Assembly (NCBI GenBank): GCA_001449105.1
Contig: LNIY01000086.1
Span: 1-51,881 of the forward strand
Reading direction: 5' to 3'
Length of the DNA: 51,881 bases
Origin: Caulobacter vibrioides
GTDB lineage: Bacteria > Pseudomonadota > Alphaproteobacteria > Caulobacterales > Caulobacteraceae
Position numbers and translations under genes: made by a program. The stretch's first letter is position 1, and every line of letters begins with the position of its first letter. Positions 16,948 to 26,629 of this stretch are shown here, in pieces. A model generated the notes under the pieces. It was not told the origin of the DNA and searched no databases. It was given only the letters and a program-made list of their open reading frames with translations.

Positions 16948-17541
16948 GTGACGACCGAGCCTAGCACCCCGAACATGACGCCCGCCACCGCCGGCGCCCT
17001 GCTGACCCTGGCCCATCCGGCGCTTGAGCGATCGCGCGCCAATCGCGTGCTGGCCAAGGCGGCCAAGGCCCTTTCCGGCGTCACCTTCCACGACCTGTAC
17101 GAGACCTATCCGGACTTCTCGATCGACATCGAGGCCGAGCAGCAGCGGCTCGTGGAGCACGACATCATCGCCCTGCAGTTCCCGCTGTTCTGGTACTCGC
17201 CGCCGGCCCTGATGAAGGAGTGGCTGGACCTGGTGTGGCTGCACGGCTTCGCCTACGGCCTGGGCGGCGACGCCCTGGCCGGCAAGCGCCTGTTCGTGGC
17301 CTGCACCACCGGCGGCCCGGCCCAGGCCTATCACGCCAAGGGCTACAACCGCTTCACCCTGGACGAATTCCTGCGCCCGCTGGAGCAGACGGCCTATCTG
17401 TGCGGCATGGTCTGGGAGACCCCGTTCGTGGTGCACGGCGCGGCGATGAAGGACGACGAGCAGCTGAAGGCCGAGGCCCTGCGCTACCAGGCGCGGATGT
17501 CGGCCCTGCTGGCCGCCGACCACGCGGCCGAGGGAGCGTAA
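16948..17541 (+). CDS. NAD(P)H oxidoreductase, KefF/MdaB type
   Basis: 197 residues, flavodoxin-like fold. LTLAHPALERSRANRVLAKAA binds FMN phosphate, FPLFWYSPPALMKEWLDLVW is the family signature, and VACTTGGPAQAY follows. It lies 3 bp upstream of a KefC-type antiporter, the same order as kefFC in enterobacteria, where KefF is a cytoplasmic ancillary subunit that activates the potassium efflux system. The start is taken at the GTG at 16948; an ATG at 16975 is an alternative. Confidence 0.9.
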   Translation: MTTEPSTPNMTPATAGALLTLAHPALERSRANRVLAKAAKALSGVTFHDLYETYPDFSIDIEAEQQRLVEHDIIALQFPLFWYSPPALMKEWLDLVWLHGFAYGLGGDALAGKRLFVACTTGGPAQAYHAKGYNRFTLDEFLRPLEQTAYLCGMVWETPFVVHGAAMKDDEQLKAEALRYQARMSALLAADHAAEGA

Positions 17542-17544
17542 GCC

Positions 17545-19506
17545 ATGGAACCGTTCCTGAAGCAGACCCTGGTCTATCTGGGCGCCGCCGTCATCTCGGT
17601 GCCGATCGCCAAGCGCCTGGGGCTGGGCTCGGTGCTGGGCTACCTGATCGCCGGCGTGCTGATCGGCCCGGCCATGCTGTCGCTGGTGGGCGAGCAGCAC
17701 GACGTCATGCGCTTCGCCGAGTTCGGCGTCGTCATCCTCTTGTTCCTGATCGGCCTGGAGGTGCGCCCCTCCACCCTGTGGGAGATGCGCAAAACGATCT
17801 TCGGCTTAGGGGGCGCCCAGGTGGTGGGCACGGCCCTGGCCGTGGCCGCCGTCGGCTACCTCCTGAGCCTGCCCTGGCAGACGGCCCTGGCCGTGGGCCT
17901 GGTGCTGGCCATGTCGTCGACGGCCATCGTGCTGCAGACGCTGGACGAGAAGGGCCTGCGCCAGGGGCCGGTCGGCCGCGCCGCCTTTGGCGTGCTGCTG
18001 CTGCAGGACCTGGCGGTGATCCCGATGTTCGCCCTGCTGCCGCTGCTGGCCACGGTGGCGCCGGACGCCCATGCCAGCGACGCCGGCGGCCACGGCGCCA
18101 GCCTGATCTCGCACCTGCCGGCCTGGGCCCAAGGCCTGGCCGTGCTGGGCGCGGTGGGCGTGGTGGTCGGCAGCGGCCGGTTCATCGTGCGGCCGATCTT
18201 CCGCTTCATCGCCGAGGCCCGACTGCGCGAAATCTTCACCGCCGCGGCCCTGCTGATCGTCGTGGGCGTGGCCGGCCTGATGCAGTCGGTGGGCCTGTCG
18301 CCCGCGCTGGGCGCCTTCCTGGCAGGCGTGGTGCTGGCCGAGAGCGAGTTCCGCCGCGAGCTGGAGACCGACATCGAGCCGTTCCGCGGCCTGCTGCTGG
18401 GCCTCTTCTTCATCACCGTCGGCGCGGGCATCGACCTGACCCTGATCGCCCGCCAGCCGCTGACCCTGATCGGCCTCGTCCTGGGCCTGATGGTCCTGAA
18501 GTTCGCGGTGATGTTCGGCATCGCCCGCATCGCCGGCGCGCAGGGGCGCAGCGCCGCCGCCGTGGCCACCGCCCTGGCCCAGGGCGGCGAGTTCGCCTTC
18601 GTGCTGCTGAGCTTCACGGTCGGGGCCGGCGTGATCGGCGCGGATCTGGCCGCCCTGCTGACCGCCACGGTCGCGGTCTCCATGGCCCTGACGCCGGTGG
18701 CCATGATCCTCTACGAGCGCATCGCCGAGCTGATGAACGCGGCCATCGCCGACGTCGAGCCGGAAGCCCCCAACTTCGACGAAGGCGAGCCCGACATCAT
18801 CATCGCCGGCTTCGGACGCTTCGGCCAGATCACCGGCCGCCTGCTGCAGGCCAACGGCTTCAAGTCGACGGTTCTGGACAGCGACATCGAGCAGATCGAG
18901 CTGCTGCGGCGCTTCGGCCGCCGTGTGCACTATGGCGACGCCACGCGCCTTGATCTGCTGCGCGCCGCCGGCGCCGAGCACGCCCGGATGCTGATCGTCG
19001 CCCTGGACGACCGCGAGAAGACCGCCGAACTGGTCGAGACGGCCCGCAAGGCCTTCCCCAACCTGATCATCCTGGCCCGCGCCTGGGACCGCCGCCACGC
19101 CTACGACCTGCTGGCCAACGGCGCCGACGCGGTGGAGCGCGAGACCTTCGAGGCGGCCCTGGCCCTGGGCTCGACGGCCCTGCAGAAGCTGGGCTTCCGC
19201 GCCCACAAGGCCTTCCGCGCCACCTCGTTTTTCCGTCGCCACGACCGCAAGACCTTCGAGGACCTCAAGCCGATGTGGGGCCAGGAAGAGGCTTATATCC
19301 TGGCTTCGCGCGACGCGGCCCAGACCATGGACCGGCTGCTGGCCGCCGACCTTGCGCGCATGCGCCCGGGCGAGGCCGGCGGGGCCTGGGACACCGCCGC
19401 CCGCGACGAGGAACTGCGCAAGCTGGCCCAGCGCAAGGGCGGCTCGGGCGGTGAAGCCGAACCCGCCGAAGCCGACGGCTGGACGGGAACGCCTCCGCAG
19501 GGCTAG
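17545..19506 (+). CDS. CPA2 monovalent cation:proton antiporter, KefB/KefC type
   Basis: 653 residues. Residues 1-385 hold about 12 hydrophobic segments of the Na+/H+ exchanger domain, including FGVVILLFLIGLEVRPSTLW and the LQDLAVIPMFALLP segment. From about residue 415 there is a TrkA-N (RCK) domain with IIIAGFGRFGQITGRLLQ (GxGxxG) and VHYGDATRLDLLRAAGAEHA. It likely exports K+ (or Na+) for protons under electrophile or pH stress, with the upstream flavoprotein as partner. The C-terminal 40 residues are Gly/Ala-rich and variable. Confidence 0.93.
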   Translation: MEPFLKQTLVYLGAAVISVPIAKRLGLGSVLGYLIAGVLIGPAMLSLVGEQHDVMRFAEFGVVILLFLIGLEVRPSTLWEMRKTIFGLGGAQVVGTALAVAAVGYLLSLPWQTALAVGLVLAMSSTAIVLQTLDEKGLRQGPVGRAAFGVLLLQDLAVIPMFALLPLLATVAPDAHASDAGGHGASLISHLPAWAQGLAVLGAVGVVVGSGRFIVRPIFRFIAEARLREIFTAAALLIVVGVAGLMQSVGLSPALGAFLAGVVLAESEFRRELETDIEPFRGLLLGLFFITVGAGIDLTLIARQPLTLIGLVLGLMVLKFAVMFGIARIAGAQGRSAAAVATALAQGGEFAFVLLSFTVGAGVIGADLAALLTATVAVSMALTPVAMILYERIAELMNAAIADVEPEAPNFDEGEPDIIIAGFGRFGQITGRLLQANGFKSTVLDSDIEQIELLRRFGRRVHYGDATRLDLLRAAGAEHARMLIVALDDREKTAELVETARKAFPNLIILARAWDRRHAYDLLANGADAVERETFEAALALGSTALQKLGFRAHKAFRATSFFRRHDRKTFEDLKPMWGQEEAYILASRDAAQTMDRLLAADLARMRPGEAGGAWDTAARDEELRKLAQRKGGSGGEAEPAEADGWTGTPPQG

Positions 19507-19556
19507 AGCAGGGAAAAGGGCCGGGTTCGGCGCAAGAAGCACGGGAAAGAAGCGGC

Positions 19557-20303
19557 ATGTATCTGGAGTGCTATCCCACCGAGAGCCGGCCGCCGGAAAT
19601 CGTGCCCGGGCGCCCGCAGCGGGCCTGGATGGACAACTTCGCCGACCGCCATCCCTATCGCTGCCTGCCGCTGACCATGGCCAACACCACCGGCTGGGAG
19701 ATCCTTTGCCCGGTCGGCTTCGAGGCCACCTGGAACGGCGGCATCCACCAGAACGACATCACCTTCAAGTCGGACCACCCGCACCCGGGCTTCGACGACT
19801 TCGTCAAATCGCACTTCTCGCGCGGGACGATCACCTTCCACACCGGCTATCTGTTCCGTACGCCGCCGGACTGGCTGATCTGGACCATGGGCCCGCCCAA
19901 CCACATCAAGGACGGCATCCAGCCGCTGGCGGGCCTGGTCGAGACCGACTGGCTGCCCTTCCCCTTCACGATGAACTGGGTGTTCACCCGCCCCGGCACG
20001 GTGAAGTTCGCCAAGGGCGAGCCGTTCTGCTTCATCACCATGATCCAGGACAAGCCGCTGGAGACGGTTCAGCCGGTGATCCGGCACTTCAACTCCAACC
20101 CCGACATGCGCAAGCAGTACGACGTCTGGGCCGAGAAGCGCGGCGAGTTCAACGCCCGCATCGCCGCCCGCGACCCGGCCGCCACCAAGGAGGCCTGGCA
20201 GCGCTTCTACTTCAAGGGCGAGCTGCCCGAGGAGATCGAGGCCCCCGCCCCCAAGAGCCACGTCAACAAGCGCCGCCTGAAGGCCCCGAAGATCGGGTTC
20301 TGA
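19557..20303 (+). CDS. DUF6065-family protein
   Basis: 248 residues, no signal peptide or membrane segment. The WMDNFADRHPYRCLPLTMAN opening, GWEILCPVGFEATWNGG, SHFSRGTITFHTGYLFRTPP and VETDWLPFPFTMNWVFTRPG match what I know of DUF6065, a family of unknown function in proteobacteria. It is rich in Trp, Phe and His and looks like a compact beta-rich cytoplasmic protein. GAAAGAAG precedes the ATG. It follows the antiporter by 50 bp and could be co-transcribed. Confidence 0.78.
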   Translation: MYLECYPTESRPPEIVPGRPQRAWMDNFADRHPYRCLPLTMANTTGWEILCPVGFEATWNGGIHQNDITFKSDHPHPGFDDFVKSHFSRGTITFHTGYLFRTPPDWLIWTMGPPNHIKDGIQPLAGLVETDWLPFPFTMNWVFTRPGTVKFAKGEPFCFITMIQDKPLETVQPVIRHFNSNPDMRKQYDVWAEKRGEFNARIAARDPAATKEAWQRFYFKGELPEEIEAPAPKSHVNKRRLKAPKIGF

Positions 20304-20318
20304 TCCTTCAGAACGCAT

Positions 20319-20457
20319 CGTCATCCCGGAAAGCCCGAAGGGCTTATCCGGGCCCAGGAGACTGGGCCCGGCGCCGGGGCGGAACGCCCGGCGTTGGCCA
20401 AGGCGTTGCGTCGGCCCCTGGATCCCGGCTCTCCGCTACGCTGCGGCCGGGATGACG
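20319..20457 (-). repeat. Dispersed palindromic intergenic element, copy 2 (inverted)
   Basis: Same end design as at 4856-4996 and 43870-44009, but flipped: here GCTTATCCGGGCCCAGG is at the left and CCTGGATCCCGGCTCTCCGC at the right. The central part (GTTGGCCAAGGCGTTGCG) resembles the centre of the 43870 copy in the opposite relative orientation. It separates two convergent genes. Confidence 0.9.
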
Positions 20458-20474
20458 AATTGAGATGCGCCGCA

Positions 20475-21620
20475 TCACCCCCGCCGCAACAGCTTCCTCG
20501 CCAGCCAGCGCCGCGCCGGCTCGTCATAGAGCTTGAGGCTGGCCCAGGCGATCGCCACCGCCGCCACGAACACCCCCGCGCCGACCACCGCGCCCTGGGC
20601 GGCGGGGATCTTATGGTCCACCACCCAGGCGGTGTAGACGTAGATCAGCGGATAGTGGGTGATGTAGAGCGGATAGGACAGATCGCCGAAGAAGCGGGCG
20701 ATCCGCAAGCTGGGGCCCTCGACATCCTTCTCGCCGGCGCCGATGGCGACGATCAGCGGGAACAGCAGGATCACGCAGGCGGCCTCGTACAGGCCGTTGA
20801 CCCACAGCCGCTCGGTTCCGCCGAAGCGCGGCAGCGCAAGGGCCACGATCAGCAGCAGGCTACAGACCGCAAAGCCGTGGCGGACCTTGATCCGCTTGCC
20901 CAGCCGCATCAGCAGCACGCCGGCGAAGAACGGGAACATCACCCGCGTCAGGCCGATCTGGATCCCCTTGGCGTCCAGCGCCCAGCCGCCGATGACGTCG
21001 CCGCGCGGGCCCAGAACCAGCAGGCCGATCAGGGCCAGGGCCGAGACGCCGACCAGGGCGGCCAGCCAGCGGATCGGCAGCTTCCGCAGGCCGACGGCGT
21101 AGAGGATGTTGGCGACATACTCGTAGAACAGCGACCACTGCGGACCGTTCAGCGGATAGATCTCGCCCCAGCCGCGGATCTCGGCCGAGGGCAGCAGCGG
21201 GATCATCACGAAGCTCAGAAGCATCACCCCGACCACCTGCCAGGCGGTGACGGTTTCCAGCTTGGGGAACATCGGCGAATGCTGGAAGACCAGCAGGGCC
21301 GCGCCGATCAGGCCGCCGATGACGATCATCGGCTGCAGCCGCACCAGGCGGCGCTTGTAGAACTGCCACTGGCCCATGACGCTCCAGCGGTCGTCATAGG
21401 CGTAGGCCACGACGAAGCCCGACAGCAGGAAGAAGAAGTCCACCGCCAGGTAGCCGTGGTTGATGATCTGCTTGTGCGGGCTGCCGCCGGAATAGGCCTC
21501 GAACAGGTGGAAGGCGACCACCATCAGGGCGGCCACGCCGCGCAGGCCGTCGAGGACGGCGTAGTGGCTCTTGACGGGTGCTGTGGCGTCCGTCGAGGTC
21601 GCGGCGGCGGCAGAGGTCAT
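20475..21620 (-). CDS. Acyltransferase 3 family membrane protein (OafA/YrhL-like)
   Basis: 381 residues with about ten hydrophobic helices. The family signature is near the N-terminus: YAVLDGLRGVAALMVVAFHLFE, containing the R and H residues used in acyl transfer. DFFFLLSGFVVAYAYDDRW and ITHYPLIYVYT are further family blocks. Such proteins O-acylate sugars of LPS, exopolysaccharide or peptidoglycan at the inner membrane. Start taken at the ATG at 21620; a TTG two codons earlier is less likely. It is divergent from a LacI regulator with an operator-like palindrome between them. Confidence 0.9.
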   Translation of the reverse strand: MTSAAAATSTDATAPVKSHYAVLDGLRGVAALMVVAFHLFEAYSGGSPHKQIINHGYLAVDFFFLLSGFVVAYAYDDRWSVMGQWQFYKRRLVRLQPMIVIGGLIGAALLVFQHSPMFPKLETVTAWQVVGVMLLSFVMIPLLPSAEIRGWGEIYPLNGPQWSLFYEYVANILYAVGLRKLPIRWLAALVGVSALALIGLLVLGPRGDVIGGWALDAKGIQIGLTRVMFPFFAGVLLMRLGKRIKVRHGFAVCSLLLIVALALPRFGGTERLWVNGLYEAACVILLFPLIVAIGAGEKDVEGPSLRIARFFGDLSYPLYITHYPLIYVYTAWVVDHKIPAAQGAVVGAGVFVAAVAIAWASLKLYDEPARRWLARKLLRRG

Positions 21621-21662
21621 GGGCAAGCTTCGCTGATGATGAGTCGCGCCGAAGGGTTGTTG

Positions 21663-21678
21663 GGTTTATCGTTAAACC
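21663..21678. promoter_or_regulatory. LacI-type operator candidate between acyltransferase and LacI genes
   Basis: GGTTTATCGTTAAACC is symmetric at 14 of 16 positions with a central CG, the usual shape of LacI-family operators. It is 42 bp before the acyltransferase start and 58 bp before the LacI start, inside a larger imperfect palindrome (GGTTGT outside left, ACAACC outside right). Confidence 0.55.
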
Positions 21679-21736
21679 ACAACCCTCTTTCGGAACGGCG
21701 TTCTGCGCCGCGCCCAGGTGTCCGGAACCGACGACG

Positions 21737-22765
21737 ATGCAGCGCGCCAGACGCCCCCGCGAGACGGCCAGGGTGACGATCAAGGACGTGGCGGCACGGG
21801 CCGGCGTCTCGGCCATGACCGTGTCGAACGTCTTCAACGGCAAGGGCAAGTTCTCGGCCGAGACCCGCGCGCGGGTCATGGCCGCCATCGCCGCCCTGGG
21901 CTACGTGCCCAGCTCGGCCGCGCGGCGGCTGGTCGGCGCTGCGCCGGCCAGGGTCGGCCTGCTCTATGCGGGGGTCGACAGCATGTTCATCCACGCGGTG
22001 CTGTCCGCCGCCGCCGTGGCCAGCGCAGAACGCGGCCTTCAGCTGATCACCCGCAAGGCCGGCTCGCCGGGCGAAGCGCTCGAGGTCGCCCGGTCGCTGC
22101 AACGCTCGGGCGCCGACGCCCTGCTGCTGCTGCCGCCGTTCGACACGGCGCTGAGCGGCTCGGCGGAGTTCGCAGCCCTGGGCCTGGCCGCCGCCTCCAT
22201 CGCCACCGCCGCGCCCCTGCCCGACATGATCACCGTGCGCATCGACAACCGCGCCGCCTCCTACGCCGTCACCGAGCGACTGGCCGCCAAGGGCCGCCGG
22301 CGCATCGCCGTGATCGCCGGCCCGCAGGACCACTCCGACAGCGTCGAGCGCCTGGAGGGCTGCCGCCAGGCCCTGGCCGCGCGCGGCCTGTCGCTGCCGG
22401 ACGAACTGGTTGTGGAGGGCCGCTTCACGTTCGAGTCCGGGCTGGAGGCGACCGAGCGCCTGCTGGCCTTGCCGCAGCCGCCCGACGCCATCGTCGCGGC
22501 CAATGACGACATGGCGGCCAGCGCCCTGTGGGTCGCCCATCGCCGGGGTCTTCGCCTGCCCCGCGACCTGGCCGTGGCCGGTTTCGACGACACCCTGCTG
22601 GCCACGCGCGTCTGGCCGGCCCTGACCACGGTGCGCCAGCCGATCGACCGCATGACCGGCCGGGCGTTGGATCTGTTGCTGGAGGCCTTGCGGCTTCCGG
22701 CAGGCGCGACGACGCCCGCCGACGTTCTGGAAGCCTACGACCTGGTGGAGCGCGCCTCGGCCTGA
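21737..22765 (+). CDS. LacI-family transcriptional regulator
   Basis: 342 residues. The helix-turn-helix and hinge cover about residues 13-65: VTIKDVAARAGVSAMTVSNV, then ALGYVPSSAARRL. The periplasmic-binding-like domain has VAANDDMAASALWVAHRRGL and LAVAGFDDTLLATRVWPALT near the end, as in sugar-responsive members. The ATG at 21737 is chosen because it is just upstream of the DNA-binding domain. It probably regulates itself and perhaps the divergent acyltransferase. The effector is unknown. Confidence 0.93.
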   Translation: MQRARRPRETARVTIKDVAARAGVSAMTVSNVFNGKGKFSAETRARVMAAIAALGYVPSSAARRLVGAAPARVGLLYAGVDSMFIHAVLSAAAVASAERGLQLITRKAGSPGEALEVARSLQRSGADALLLLPPFDTALSGSAEFAALGLAAASIATAAPLPDMITVRIDNRAASYAVTERLAAKGRRRIAVIAGPQDHSDSVERLEGCRQALAARGLSLPDELVVEGRFTFESGLEATERLLALPQPPDAIVAANDDMAASALWVAHRRGLRLPRDLAVAGFDDTLLATRVWPALTTVRQPIDRMTGRALDLLLEALRLPAGATTPADVLEAYDLVERASA

Positions 22766-22784
22766 CGGCGGCGCGCAGGATACC

Positions 22785-22937
22785 TCAGAGGTTCAGCAGC
22801 AGGCGGCTGGCCGCCCAGGCGGTCGCCAGCCAGAACAGGCCGCTGAACGCGCCGCCGAACAGCACGGCGCGGCGGAACTCGCGGCTGTGCAGAAGACCAG
22901 GCGCGGCGGGGGGCCGCGAACCATGCGTGTGGAACAC
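22785..22937 (-). CDS. Small single-span membrane protein, 50 residues
   Basis: A GTG start at 22937 is preceded by GGGAGGAAACGTCAG, an excellent ribosome-binding site. The product has a basic soluble start (FHTHGSRPPAAPGLLHSREF) and one hydrophobic helix, FGGAFSGLFWLATAWAA, near residues 27-43. A longer reading frame upstream exists but lacks a better start. It lies 19 bp from the end of the convergent LacI gene and 163 bp below glmM on the same strand. I do not recognise the family. Confidence 0.6.
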   Translation of the reverse strand: MFHTHGSRPPAAPGLLHSREFRRAVLFGGAFSGLFWLATAWAASRLLLNL

Positions 22938-23100
22938 CTGACGTTTCCTCCCGTGGCCCGGCGCTGTGGGGGCTCGCGCCGTTAACCACGGGAAAGACGA
23001 TGTCACGAAACTGACGAAACACAACCTGAGCCGTCGCCTTTTAGGCGGGTTTCAGCCGCTTTTTCGCCCGAATTAGTGCGTCCACACGGAACATTCGTGC

Positions 23101-24447
23101 TCAGACGGCTTTGACCGCCGCGGCGATGTCGCCGACCACCTTGCGCACCAGGGCCGGGTCGTCGCCCTCGGCCATGATGCGGATCAGCGGTTCGGTGCCC
23201 GAGGCGCGCACGACGATGCGGCCGGCGCCGTTCAGCTGGGCCTCGCCGTCGGCGATCGCCTCCTTGACCGTCTTGGCTTCCAGCGGCTTGCCGCCGGCGA
23301 AGCGGACGTTTTCCAGCAGCTGCGGCACCGGCTCGAACTGGCGAGCCAGGGCGCTCATCGGCCGGCCGCTCTCGACCATCACCGCCAGCACCTGCAGGGC
23401 GGCGATCAGGCCATCGCCCGTGGTCGAGAAGTCCGACAGGATCAGGTGGCCCGACTGCTCGCCACCGACATTGAAGCCGCCCTCGCGCATGCGCTGCATG
23501 ACGTAGCGGTCGCCGACCGAGGTGCGCTCCAGCGTCAGGCCCAGCGTCGCCAGCTGGCGTTCGAGGCCGAGGTTGGACATCACCGTGGCCACGACGCCGC
23601 CGGCCTTCAGCGTGCCGGCCTTGGCGAAGGCGCCGGCGATGATGGCCATGATCTGGTCGCCGTCGACGACCAGGCCCTTCTCGTCGCAGATCACCAGGCG
23701 ATCGGCGTCGCCGTCGAGCGCGATGCCGATGTCGGCGCGATAGTCGCGCACCAGCTTGGCCATCGCGTCCGGATGGGTCGAGCCGCATTCCTCGTTGATA
23801 TTCGTGCCGTCGGGCGTGACGCCCAGGCTGATGACCTCGGCGCCCAGCTCGTAGAGGGCGGTCGGGGCCACCTTGTAGGCCGCGCCGTTGGCGCAATCGA
23901 TGACGATGCGCAGGCCCGACAGGTTCAGGTGGCGCGGGAAGGTCGCCTTGACGATCTCGACATAACGGGCCTGGGCGTCGTCGATGCGCTTGACGCGGCC
24001 CAGGTCGCGCGGGGCCGCCAGGCCCTCCTGCAGGCCCTCGTCCATCAGGGCCTCGATCTTCAGCTCCTGCTCGTCCGACAGCTTGTAGCCGTCGGGGCCG
24101 AACAGCTTGATGCCGTTGTCGGCGAAGTTGTTGTGGCTGGCGCTGATCATGATCCCGAGATCGGCGCGCATCGAACGGGTCATCATCGCCACGGCCGGGG
24201 TCGGCAGCGGGCCGAACAGGCGCACGTCCATGCCGACGCTGGTCAGGCCCGCGACCAGGGCCGGCTCGATCATGTAGCCCGACAGGCGGGTGTCCTTGCC
24301 GATCACCACCAGGTGACGGCGCTCGTCCTGCGAGCGGAACAGCTTGCCGGCCGCCAGGCCGACACGCAGGGCGACTTCGGCGGTCATCGGGTGCTTGTTG
24401 GCCTGGCCGCGGATGCCGTCGGTGCCGAAATAGGCGCGCTTGCTCAT
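23101..24447 (-). CDS. glmM: Phosphoglucosamine mutase
   Basis: 448 residues, the usual length. [15 protein letters not shown] starts the protein; the active phosphoserine is Ser104 in [18 protein letters not shown] near residue 242 binds Mg2+; and [15 protein letters not shown] near 410 binds the substrate phosphate. It converts glucosamine-6-phosphate to glucosamine-1-phosphate for UDP-GlcNAc and so peptidoglycan and LPS. The ATG at 24447 is chosen since the 68-residue extension to 24651 has no homology and crosses the promoter region. It is divergent from glmS, the preceding pathway step. Confidence 0.96.
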   Translation of the reverse strand: MSKRAYFGTDGIRGQANKHPMTAEVALRVGLAAGKLFRSQDERRHLVVIGKDTRLSGYMIEPALVAGLTSVGMDVRLFGPLPTPAVAMMTRSMRADLGIMISASHNNFADNGIKLFGPDGYKLSDEQELKIEALMDEGLQEGLAAPRDLGRVKRIDDAQARYVEIVKATFPRHLNLSGLRIVIDCANGAAYKVAPTALYELGAEVISLGVTPDGTNINEECGSTHPDAMAKLVRDYRADIGIALDGDADRLVICDEKGLVVDGDQIMAIIAGAFAKAGTLKAGGVVATVMSNLGLERQLATLGLTLERTSVGDRYVMQRMREGGFNVGGEQSGHLILSDFSTTGDGLIAALQVLAVMVESGRPMSALARQFEPVPQLLENVRFAGGKPLEAKTVKEAIADGEAQLNGAGRIVVRASGTEPLIRIMAEGDDPALVRKVVGDIAAAVKAV

Positions 24448-24492
24448 GGTCGTCGTCTTCGTCGCTGTGCGGGTCGCTGTGTGAATCGGATC

Positions 24493-24511
24493 GACGCTCA
24501 TATAGAGCGTC
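24493..24511. promoter_or_regulatory. Palindrome in the glmM-glmS divergent promoter region
   Basis: GACGCTC and GAGCGTC form a perfect 7 bp inverted repeat around ATATA, 45 bp before the glmM start and 145 bp before glmS. On the minus strand the sequence GCTCTATA here fits the -10 box at 6 of 8 positions. It could be an operator overlapping the glmM promoter or a 5' leader hairpin. Confidence 0.4.
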
Positions 24512-24656
24512 TTCGAAGTCTCGTACGGACCGCGAAACGATCCGAAATGCAGATTTACGTCGTCGGTCCCTGCACGAGTGCTAAAGGCCGCGCTCGAAAT
24601 ATCCCCGGCTGGTAGCAATAAATCCTCCAGGCGCGTTCTACAAAGGATCATGTCCC

Positions 24657-26477
<1,821 letters not shown>

Positions 26478-26482
26478 TTGAT

Positions 26483-26627
26483 CCCTCTCCCAGAGGGAGA
26501 GGGAGGGGCCCGCGCGTAGCGTGGGAAGGTGAGGGGTTACGGTTTCGACCGTCGTGCCGGCACGCCGTCTTCGGTCCCTAACCCCTCATCCGGCGCTACG
26601 CGCCACCTTCTCCCTCCAGGGAGAAGG
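26483..26627. repeat. Composite palindromic intergenic element (GGGAG type)
   Basis: Between glmS and a convergent phosphoesterase. It has an outer hairpin at each end: CCCTCTCCC-AGA-GGGAGAGGG at 26483-26503 and CCTTCTCCC-TCCA-GGGAGAAGG at 26606-26627. The inner arms GAGGGGTTA (26531-26539) and TAACCCCTC (26579-26587) face each other. The GCGTAGCG and AAGGTG sequences also recur in inverted order. It probably also works as a bidirectional transcription end. Confidence 0.8.
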
Positions 26628-26629
26628 GC

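Noticed and set aside
17806..19542. 578-codon minus-strand frame opposite the KefC-type gene
   Set aside because: Antisense shadow with Gln/Gly/Ala-rich sequence and no domain; the plus-strand antiporter is clear.
24448..24656. glmS ribozyme upstream of glmS
   Set aside because: No conserved ribozyme core is visible and the class is confined to Gram-positive lineages.
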